DNA from: an uncultured Pseudomonadota bacterium
Lineage (GTDB): Bacteria > Pseudomonadota > Gammaproteobacteria > Burkholderiales > Casimicrobiaceae
DNA: 27,488 nucleotides
Assembly: GCA_937958295.1 (NCBI GenBank)
Contig: CALFEY010000203.1
Coordinates: 1 to 27,488, forward strand
Direction: 5' to 3'
Under the pieces are notes generated by a model, which saw nothing but the letters and a program-made list of their open reading frames with translations, searched no databases and was not told the origin of the DNA. The position numbers were made by a program, and so were the translations under genes. Numbering within the stretch: the first letter of the stretch is position 1; each line of letters starts with the position of its first letter. Positions 1 through 5,931 of this stretch are shown here, in pieces.

Positions 1-1239
1 CCGCCGGCCGCGCGCCCGCGATCTCGGCCTCGAGCCAGCCGCGGCATGCCTCGATCTCGCGCTGCGCGGGCGTCTTGTGGATGCGCCGCTGGCCGCGGAC
101 ATCGAAGCTGAAGTGCTTCACCGCGTTGGTGATGTAGACCTTCTCCACCGGTACCTGCGCCTCCGCGAGCGCCCGGCGGAGGAGCTTGCCCGCCGGACCC
201 ACGAAAGGCTGTCCGGCCAGGTCTTCCTCGTCGCCGGGCTGCTCGCCCACCAGCATGAGCCGTGCATGCGCGGGGCCGGCCCCGGGCACGCCCTGCGTGG
301 CGCGCTCGCCCAGCGGGCAGCGACGGCAGCGGTCGAGATCCCCCTTGGTCGGGGCGGACGGGAGGCCGGGCGCGCGGTCGATCGCGTCGTCTGCCGGTAC
401 CACGGGCGCGGCGGCATCGCCACCCTTCCCCGCCCCAGTCGCGCGCGGCACGTGCTTCTCGGGTGTCATCGTGTCCTCCACCATGCGCCCCGCCCTCGGC
501 ATCGCGCTCGCCACCAGCGCCGGAATGCGCGCCGCCTCGGGCAGGTTCTTCCAGTAGACCACGGGCATCTCCTTGCGCATCATCGGAACGTTGAGGCGCG
601 CGGGATTGAAGATGTGCTCGTAATACGTGAGCCACAGCGCCTCCGCGGCGTCGGCCTGGGGCAGCGGCACGCGGCGACCCACGTCGAACCACGTCGCGAC
701 CTCCCGGTCCCACGTGACGCCGCCGTCGGGCGTGACGATCGTCCAGTGCATGCCGGCGAAGCGTTCCGCGAAGAACGGCACGTTGCGCTCGAGCACGCGG
801 TGCTCGGGCTCGAACCAGGCGACATAGCGGGGCTCGCTCGCCACGGTGACCGCCCGGAAGCGCACGAAGGCGCGCATCTTGTGCATCGCGCGGTCCACCG
901 CCTTGGCGAGGCGGCGCACGCCCATCACATCGTCGTCGGCGGCGTCGTCGAGCAGGCGCGGACGGCCGTGCACCACGCGCCACAGCAGGCGATACATGAG
1001 CGGCTCGCGCGTGGGATCGCGGTGGCACGCGGCGCGCTCGAGGAGATCGACGAGCGCCCCGGAGGGACGCTGACGCGGCCAGGGACAGGCCCGTCCTCCA
1101 CCTGCTGCGGGGCAAGCAGCGATGTGCCGTACCACTCGATGCGCTCCGGCGGCACCCCGCGCTGCAGGAAAGCGCGCGCCCGCGCCCGCCACGCTTCGTA
1201 GGGCGTGGGCCGCGGATGGGCCCAGGCGACGGCGCTCAC
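1..1239 (-). CDS. udgX: DUF4130-UdgX fusion (uracil-DNA binding/glycosylase family), partial, apparent frameshift
   Basis: The gene starts at GTG 1239, whose last two bases form the TGA stop of the upstream radical SAM gene (GTGA overlap), and it leaves the window at base 1. The N-terminal half (AVAWAHPRPTPYEAWRARAR onward, then YRLLWRVVHGRPRLL, VPFFAERFAGMHWTIVTPDG) matches the DUF4130/TIGR03915 'DNA metabolism' domain. The second half begins with a CRRCPLG Fe-S motif, then GEQPGDEEDLAGQPFVGPAG, and the UdgX signature RRIHKTP with its His codon at 77-79. In characterised UdgX proteins this His forms a covalent bond with the deoxyribose after uracil excision, and a [4Fe-4S] cluster is present. 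Oddity: the frame of the first ~60 codons and the frame of the rest differ by one base. The switch falls at the C run 1057-1060; one extra base there gives a continuous VSVPPGALVDLLERAACH. It is either a sequencing indel or a real inactivating frameshift. Confidence 0.88.
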
Positions 1240-2435
1240 AGCAGCGACAGCTGCTGCGCCCGCACGGCCGGCGCGCGCTGGGCGGGCTCGCGGCGCGGAT
1301 GCCAATCGGCCGTGACCACGAAGTCCCGCGCCTTGCCGATGTCGCAACGCAGCTTGACGAGGTCCGCGTAGCGCAGCCTGCGCTGGCGCCGGCTCGCGAG
1401 GATGCGCGCGACGTTGCGCACGCCAAGGCCCGGCACCCGCAGCAGCGTCTCGCGGTCGGCGCGATTCACGTCCACCGGGAAGACCTCGCGATGGGCCAGC
1501 GCCCAGGCGAGCTTGGGATCGATGTCGAGGTCGAGCATGCCGTCGGCGCGCTGCGTGATCTCGTGCGAGTCGAAGCCGTAGAAGCGCAGGAGCCAGTCCG
1601 CCTGATAGAGGCGATGCTCGCGCATGAGCGGCGGGGCGCGCCCTGGCAGCCGCGACGAGGCGCGCGGGATGGGGCTGTACGCGGAGTAATACACGCGCGA
1701 CAGGCCATACGAGCCGTAGAGCGTGGACGAGGCGGCGAGGATCGCGGCATCGGAGGCGGCATCGGCGCCCACCACCATCTGCGTGCTCTGCCCCGCGGGC
1801 GCGAAGCGCGGCGCGCGCCGCTCCGCCTTGGCCTCCTCGCGTCGCACGCGGATGCGGCCCATGGCGAGCCGAATGGTCTGCGCGTTTTTCTCCGGCGCGA
1901 AGTCGGCGAGGCCCTGCGCGGTGGGCAGCTCGACGTTGACCGACAGCCGATCGGCGTAGCGGCCCGCCAGTCCGATGAGACGCTCGTTGGCCTCGGGGAT
2001 CGTCTTCAGGTGCACGTAGCCACGAAAGTCGTGTACCTCGCGCAGGCGGCGCGCGACCTCCACGAGCTGCTCCATCGTGTAGTCGGGGCTGCGGATGATC
2101 CCCGAGGACAGGAACAGTCCCTCGATGTAGTTGCGCCGGTAGAAATCGAGCGTGAGCTGCACCACCTCGGCGATGGCGAAGCGGGCGCGCGGCACATCGC
2201 TCGTGCGCCGGTTCACGCAGTACTGGCAGTCGTAGAGGCAGAAATTGGTGAGCAGCAGCTTGAGCAGCGAGATGCAGCGGCCATCGGGGGCGTAGCTGTG
2301 GCAGATGCCCATGCCGGTGGTGGAGCCGAGCCCGCCGGCCGCCGACGACGTGCGCCCGCCCGCCCCGCTCGACGCGCAGGAGGCGTCGTACTTGGCGGCA
2401 TCGGCGAGGATCGAGAGCTTGCGGGCAAGTTCCAT
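1236..2435 (-). CDS. Radical SAM protein, putative DNA modification/repair (TIGR03916-like)
   Basis: This is a 399-aa protein starting at ATG 2435. The frame is open further upstream, but family similarity begins at MELARKLSILADAAKYDASC. A conserved GICHSYAPDGRCISLLK stretch precedes the radical SAM cluster motif CLYDCQYC (Cys66, Cys70, Cys73), which binds a [4Fe-4S] cluster and S-adenosylmethionine. The C-terminal part (VNRADRETLLRVPGLGVRNV) is a helix-hairpin-helix DNA-binding motif. The family is known as a genomic neighbour of the DUF4130-UdgX gene. Here the two are translationally coupled by a GTGA overlap, so a joint role in handling damaged or modified DNA is likely; the reaction is unknown. 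No good Shine-Dalgarno is seen. A palindrome at 2448-2467 lies 12 bases upstream of the start. Confidence 0.9.
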   Translation of the reverse strand: MELARKLSILADAAKYDASCASSGAGGRTSSAAGGLGSTTGMGICHSYAPDGRCISLLKLLLTNFCLYDCQYCVNRRTSDVPRARFAIAEVVQLTLDFYRRNYIEGLFLSSGIIRSPDYTMEQLVEVARRLREVHDFRGYVHLKTIPEANERLIGLAGRYADRLSVNVELPTAQGLADFAPEKNAQTIRLAMGRIRVRREEAKAERRAPRFAPAGQSTQMVVGADAASDAAILAASSTLYGSYGLSRVYYSAYSPIPRASSRLPGRAPPLMREHRLYQADWLLRFYGFDSHEITQRADGMLDLDIDPKLAWALAHREVFPVDVNRADRETLLRVPGLGVRNVARILASRRQRRLRYADLVKLRCDIGKARDFVVTADWHPRREPAQRAPAVRAQQLSLL

Positions 2436-2447
2436 GGCGGCGACAAC

Positions 2448-2467
2448 TACCGCATATACATACGGTA
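2448..2467. promoter_or_regulatory. Imperfect 20-bp palindrome, candidate operator of the radical SAM-UdgX pair
   Basis: TACCGCATATACATACGGTA pairs at 8 of 10 positions and has an AT-rich core in an otherwise GC-rich region. It sits 12 bases upstream of the radical SAM start, where a repressor could block transcription. It is not the CTGT-N8-ACAG LexA box usual in beta- and gammaproteobacteria. The function is inferred from position and symmetry only. Confidence 0.4.
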
Positions 2468-2615
2468 CCGACGCACACCCGTCAAGCCGCGTCGTTTCAC
2501 ACGCGTGCAAGGACCGTGGAATCAAGGATCAGGAACGCCCGTCGCTGGCGTAAACTCGAACGGACCCGTCGTCAAAGCAGCCCATCGTCGAGAAAGCCAC
2601 CCAAGGAGGACGCTC

Positions 2616-3020
2616 ATGAAGGTGCACGGACGCTGTCACTGCGGCAGCGTGAGCTACGAAGCCGATGTCGACCCGGCGCGGGTGTCGGCCTGTCACTGCA
2701 CGGATTGCCAGTCGCTATCCGGGTCGCCGTACCGCGTGTCGGTCCCGGCGCCGCGCGACACGTTCCGCCTGCTCTCGGGCGCGCCCAAGACGTACGTGAA
2801 GACCGCCGACAGCGGCAACAAGCGTGTGCACGCGTTCTGTGCCGACTGCGGGTCGCCGATCTATTCGTCGTCCACCGACCCCGAGCCGCCCACCTACTCC
2901 CTGCGCGTGGGGGGGCTCGACGAGAGCGACCAGCTTCCGCCGCAACGGCAGATCTGGCGCACGTCCGCCATGGACTGGGCCGAGGACCTGCGCGACGTGC
3001 CCAAGGTGGAGCGGCAGTAG
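2616..3020 (+). CDS. GFA family (glutathione-dependent formaldehyde-activating enzyme/CENP-V fold) protein
   Basis: This is a 134-aa protein starting at ATG 2616 behind a near-perfect Shine-Dalgarno AAGGAGGA (2603-2610). The zinc-binding cysteine pattern of the GFA family is complete: GRCHCG near residue 6, CHCTDCQ near residue 26, and FCADCGSP near residue 74. The length is normal for the single-domain family. GFA-fold proteins bind two zinc ions. The founding member was reported to act on S-hydroxymethylglutathione, but most members have no proven substrate, so a formaldehyde role should not be assumed. It is divergent from the radical SAM gene and followed by a strong stem-loop at 3030-3080. 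A TAAACT box at 2551-2556 could be a -10 element, but no convincing -35 precedes it. Confidence 0.9.
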   Translation: MKVHGRCHCGSVSYEADVDPARVSACHCTDCQSLSGSPYRVSVPAPRDTFRLLSGAPKTYVKTADSGNKRVHAFCADCGSPIYSSSTDPEPPTYSLRVGGLDESDQLPPQRQIWRTSAMDWAEDLRDVPKVERQ

Positions 3021-3029
3021 CGCACGACT

Positions 3030-3080
3030 GGCGCGCGCGGCGGGAATTGCCCAGAATGCATGTCCCGCCCGGCGCGCGCC
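3030..3080 (+). terminator. Long GC-rich stem-loop after the GFA gene, possible terminator
   Basis: Bases 3030-3045 pair with 3063-3080 in a 16-bp stem with a 2-base bulge and a 17-base loop, starting 10 bases after the GFA stop codon. No run of T follows, so it is not a textbook rho-independent terminator. It could act in termination or mRNA protection. Its downstream arm ends 30 bases before the next start codon. Confidence 0.5.
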
Positions 3081-3109
3081 TTGCCCGGGTCCCTCGACGA
3101 AGGACGCGC

Positions 3110-3355
3110 ATGAACGCCCGACCGCTCGTTATTGCCCTCCTCCTCGGAGCGGCCACCGCCACCGCGCAGACTGCGGCACCGCCGGCTCCCGGCGGCGCCT
3201 CGGCGCAGCCCGCGTCATCCGCGCCGGCGCCGCGCAACGCCGACGACCGTCCGTCGAGCCAAGATCCGCGCGTGTGCCTCGAGTTCGCCACGCGCGAGCA
3301 GGTCATCGCCTGCGCCGAGCGCTTCCGGCCGCGCCGGGCAGCCACCAAGTCCTAG
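3110..3355 (+). CDS. Small secreted protein of unknown function
   Basis: This 81-aa protein starts at ATG 3110, preceded by GAAGGA (3098-3103). Residues 1-19 (MNARPLVIALLLGAATATA) form a plausible Sec signal peptide with an ATA cleavage site. The mature part opens with a Pro/Ala/Ser-rich low-complexity stretch (about residues 21-42) and ends in a short basic segment containing two cysteines (VCLEFATREQVIACAERF), which could form one disulfide in the periplasm. I do not recognise a family. The signal peptide, Shine-Dalgarno and GC-rich codon use make it look real despite its size. It lies between the stem-loop and a GNAT gene on the same strand. Confidence 0.65.
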   Translation: MNARPLVIALLLGAATATAQTAAPPAPGGASAQPASSAPAPRNADDRPSSQDPRVCLEFATREQVIACAERFRPRRAATKS

Positions 3356-3402
3356 CCGCTTCCAGGCTCGCGCGCGACCGGCGGACGCACGCGGTGCACC
3401 GC

Positions 3403-3849
3403 ATGCCTTCCTTCGACGTTCACGACGCGCTGCCCGCCGATGCTGCGGCCGTGGTGGACCACGGCCTCGGAGAGTTCAACGACGCCGCGGCCCCGCTCGA
3501 TCTCGTGACGCCCCTGGCGGCATTCGCCCGCGACGGCGACACGCTCATCGGCGGTGCCGTGGGCCGCACGTGGGGCACCGGCTGCGAGCTGCAGCAGTTG
3601 TGGGTGCACCCGGCCTGGCGGCGGCGCGGCATCGCGCGCGCGATCGTGCAGCGCTTCGAGGCACGCGCCCTCCTGCGTGGGTGCACGACCTTCTACCTGT
3701 ACACGTTCAGCTTCCAGGCGCGGCCGTTCTACGAGGCGCAGGGCTATCGCGTGGCCCATACGCTCGCGGGCTATCCCGATGGCATCGAGCAGTACCTCAT
3801 GGTGAAGGCCGCCCGCCCCGCGCCTGTGCTGCGGGATCCCGCCGGCTAG
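3403..3849 (+). CDS. GNAT family N-acetyltransferase
   Basis: This 148-aa protein starts at ATG 3403. The acetyl-CoA-binding motif A is clear: LQQLWVHPAWRRRGIARAIVQRF, where RRRGIA is the R/Q-x-x-G-x-G/A pyrophosphate loop on the beta4-alpha3 turn. Near the C-terminus, YTFSFQARPFYEAQGYRVA is the usual motif B (FYxxxGF-like). It is one GNAT domain of normal length. The substrate cannot be read from sequence; the group includes small-molecule, aminoglycoside and protein acetyltransferases. No Shine-Dalgarno is evident and it lies 47 bases after the preceding gene, so it may be co-transcribed with it. Confidence 0.85.
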   Translation: MPSFDVHDALPADAAAVVDHGLGEFNDAAAPLDLVTPLAAFARDGDTLIGGAVGRTWGTGCELQQLWVHPAWRRRGIARAIVQRFEARALLRGCTTFYLYTFSFQARPFYEAQGYRVAHTLAGYPDGIEQYLMVKAARPAPVLRDPAG

Positions 3850-3885
3850 CCAGAACGCTGCCCCCCGGGGCCGCCGGCGCGGGTC

Positions 3886-3897
3886 TAGAATCGGCCA
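3886..3897 (+). promoter_or_regulatory. Candidate -10 box immediately before a start codon (possible leaderless transcript)
   Basis: TAGAAT at 3886-3891 is a good -10 hexamer ending 5 bases before ATG 3897. Transcription would then begin at or within a few bases of the start codon, and no Shine-Dalgarno is present. No convincing -35 box is seen, so confidence is low. Confidence 0.3.
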
Positions 3898-4331
3898 TGC
3901 CCATGCCCGCCTCCGCTCTGACCTGCCGCTCCGTATCGCGCGCTGTGTGCGCCGCCCTCCTGCTCGTTGCCGCCGCGGGGGCCTCCGCCCGCGACCTCGT
4001 GCCGATCCAGACCTTTCGCGGCACCATGCCCCTCGATGCGCCGCCGCTGCTGCAGCCCGCGCTCACCACCGCCGCCGAGTTCGCGCACGCATGGAATGCC
4101 TGCAAAGTGCCGGGAGCGCCACCCAAGCTCGACTTCAAGCAGCGGATCGTGCTGGTGGCCGTGCAGCAGAGCAGCAAGGTGTCGTTCCAACGCATCACGC
4201 TCGACGTGAACAACGTCAAGACCAACGTGGTGGTGGCGCCCGACATGCCGGGCTACCGCACCTGCGCGTTCGCGGTGATCGACCGCAAGCACGTGCAGTC
4301 GGTAAACGGCCTCAAGCTGCCCAAGCCATGA
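3897..4331 (+). CDS. Secreted protein of unknown function (faint PrcB-like resemblance)
   Basis: This 144-aa protein has a signal peptide: residues 1-31 contain two basic residues, then a hydrophobic core CAALLLVAAAGASA with an ASA cleavage site. The mature part starts RDLVPIQTFRG. It keeps two cysteines, WNACK (Cys69) and YRTCAF (Cys123), which may form a disulfide in the periplasm. The order 'insertion of Trp, DFKQRIVLVAVQQSS, paired beta strands' resembles the C-terminal domain of protease-complex protein PrcB, but the match is weak and I would not assign it. A second in-frame ATG lies two codons downstream. Its TGA overlaps an ATG (4328) in the reading frame of the following hydrolase, suggesting translation of the two may be linked. 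Confidence 0.75.
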   Translation: MPMPASALTCRSVSRAVCAALLLVAAAGASARDLVPIQTFRGTMPLDAPPLLQPALTTAAEFAHAWNACKVPGAPPKLDFKQRIVLVAVQQSSKVSFQRITLDVNNVKTNVVVAPDMPGYRTCAFAVIDRKHVQSVNGLKLPKP

Positions 4332-4399
4332 GCGCCGACGTGCCGCTCCGGCAGCCCTTCCTTGCGCGTCTCGCAAAAGGCTCGCCACCGGCCTTCGTC

Positions 4400-5380
4400 A
4401 TGACCTCCCTCCGGAAAACGACCATGTCCTCACTCCTCCGCCTCGCGGCCCTGGCCGCGTCCCTGTTTGCCTTTGCGCTCGTGCCGGCGCACGCCGCCGC
4501 GCCGCGGGTCAAGACGCAGGCACCGGGCTTCTATCGCGTGATGCTCGGCGACTTCGAGATCACCGCGCTCTCCGACGGCACCGTTGCGCTGCCCATGGGC
4601 AAGCTCATGACGAACGTGCAGCCCGCCGAGTTCGATCGGCTGCTCAAGCGCGCGTTCCTGGCCGATCCGATCTCCACATCGGTGAATGCCTTCCTCGTCA
4701 ACACCGGCAGCAAGCTCGTGCTGATCGATGCCGGCGCCGGCAACTTCTTCGGCCCCACCCTGGGCAATCTCCTCACGAGCCTCAAGGCCGCGGGCTACCA
4801 GCCCGAGCAGGTGGACGAGATCTACATCACGCACCTGCACGGCGATCACATCGGCGGCCTCATCGCCAATGGCGCGCCCGCCTTTCCCAACGCCGTGGTG
4901 CGGGCCGACAAGCGCGACCTCGACGAGTGGATGTCCACGGCCAAGATGGACGCCGCGCAGGGCGACGCCAAGCAGGCCTACCAGGGGGCCATGGCCGCGC
5001 TCGGCCCTTACCAGACCAAGGGACGCCTGCAGCCCTTCGATGGCGCCACCCAGCTCATGCCCGGCATCCGCGCCCTGCCCGCCTACGGCCACACGCCCGG
5101 CCACACCCTCTACGCGGTGGAGAGCAAGGGCAAGAAGATGGTGGTGATCGGCGATCTCATGCACGTGGCCGCGGTGCAGTTCCCCAACCCGGCGGCCACC
5201 ATCAGCTTCGACAGCGACTCGCCCAAGGCCAAAGGGCAGCGCGCCAAGGTGTTTGCGGAGGTGGCCAAGGACGGCTCACTGCTGGCCATCGCGCACGTGT
5301 CCTTCCCCGGGCTCGGTCACCTGCGCAAGGATGGCGCCGGCTACACCTTCGTGCCGGTGAACTACGACGTGATCCGCTAG
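4400..5380 (+). CDS. Exported metallo-beta-lactamase-fold hydrolase, methyl parathion hydrolase/lactonase lineage
   Basis: This is a 326-aa protein from ATG 4400 (MTSLRKTTMSSLLRLAALAA), which gives a good signal peptide ending PAHA. ATG 4328 (overlapping the previous stop) and ATG 4424 are alternatives. The metal ligands of the fold are all present: THLHGDH (His145, His147, Asp149, His150), HTPGHT (His231), GDL (Asp252) and His299. Long stretches (GDFEITALSDGTVALP, NTGSKLVLIDAG, LKAAGYQPEQVDEIYITH, the C-terminal FVPVNY) are those of methyl parathion hydrolase (MPH) as I remember it. At the five positions tied to gain of MPH activity it has the presumed ancestral state: Leu69 (72), no Ser193, His255 (258), Ile268 (271), Phe270 (273), MPH numbers in brackets. 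A periplasmic lactone or ester hydrolase is therefore the best guess. Confidence 0.9.
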   Translation: MTSLRKTTMSSLLRLAALAASLFAFALVPAHAAAPRVKTQAPGFYRVMLGDFEITALSDGTVALPMGKLMTNVQPAEFDRLLKRAFLADPISTSVNAFLVNTGSKLVLIDAGAGNFFGPTLGNLLTSLKAAGYQPEQVDEIYITHLHGDHIGGLIANGAPAFPNAVVRADKRDLDEWMSTAKMDAAQGDAKQAYQGAMAALGPYQTKGRLQPFDGATQLMPGIRALPAYGHTPGHTLYAVESKGKKMVVIGDLMHVAAVQFPNPAATISFDSDSPKAKGQRAKVFAEVAKDGSLLAIAHVSFPGLGHLRKDGAGYTFVPVNYDVIR

Positions 5381-5394
5381 CCGGAGCCTGCGCC

Positions 5395-5868
5395 ATGCAC
5401 GACATGCTCGTGCGGCTGTACGACCTGCCGCCCCTCGAGCCCGCGCTCGCAGCAGCGTCCCAACAGGGCGTGACGATCAAGCGGGCCATCGCCCCCGATG
5501 CTCCCGGCGTGCTAGCGTGGGTGCAACAGCACTTTCCGAGCTCGCTGCCCGAGGTGCAGGCGGCGCTCGTGCAGGTGCCGGCGCGGTGCTTCCTCGCGTT
5601 GCGCCAAGGCGCGGTGGTGGGCTTTGCCTGCCACGACGTGACGTGCCGCAACTTCTTCGGCCCCGAAGGCGTGACCGCGCATGAGCGCGGCAAGGGTATC
5701 GGGCGCGCGCTGCTGCTGGCGGCGCTGCATGCGCAACGGTCGGCCGGGTACGCCTACGCGATCATCGGCGGGGTGGGGCCGGCCGAGTTCTACGAGAAGA
5801 CGGTGGGGGCGGTGGCGATTTTCGGATCGTCGCCGGGGATGTATGGCAACCGCGTGGAAGGCGCGTGA
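5395..5868 (+). CDS. GNAT family N-acetyltransferase
   Basis: This 157-aa protein starts at ATG 5395, 14 bases after the hydrolase stop, with GGAG (5383-5386) as a Shine-Dalgarno. The motif A core is GVTAHERGKGIGRALLLAAL, with RGKGIG as the acetyl-CoA pyrophosphate loop, followed by YAYAIIGGVGPAEFYEKTVGA as motif B. The N-terminal ~25 residues (MHDMLVRLYDLPPLEPALAA) precede the GNAT fold and are typical of bacterial members annotated only as 'GNAT family'. The substrate is unknown. It is probably the last gene of the plus-strand group; the next gene converges from the other strand 63 bases on. Confidence 0.87.
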   Translation: MHDMLVRLYDLPPLEPALAAASQQGVTIKRAIAPDAPGVLAWVQQHFPSSLPEVQAALVQVPARCFLALRQGAVVGFACHDVTCRNFFGPEGVTAHERGKGIGRALLLAALHAQRSAGYAYAIIGGVGPAEFYEKTVGAVAIFGSSPGMYGNRVEGA

Positions 5869-5885
5869 AGCGGTTCCCTGGCTGC

Positions 5886-5903
5886 GTCGGCTTTGGTACC
5901 GAC
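5886..5903. terminator. Short inverted repeat between convergent genes
   Basis: GTCGG (5886-5890) and CCGAC (5899-5903) form a 5-bp stem with an 8-base loop in the 63-base gap between the convergent GNAT and ABC exporter genes. There is no T tract on either strand. It may contribute to bidirectional termination but is weak. Confidence 0.25.
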
Positions 5904-5931
5904 AGGCGGGCGGGCAAACGCGGACCGACAC

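Noticed and set aside
77..1201. Open frame on the plus strand opposite the UdgX gene
   Set aside because: The translation is rich in Arg, His and Ala without motifs. The minus strand has unmistakable UdgX and DUF4130 sequence.
2448..2467. Canonical LexA (SOS) box
   Set aside because: The palindrome does not match CTGT-N8-ACAG, so it is kept only as an unassigned candidate operator.
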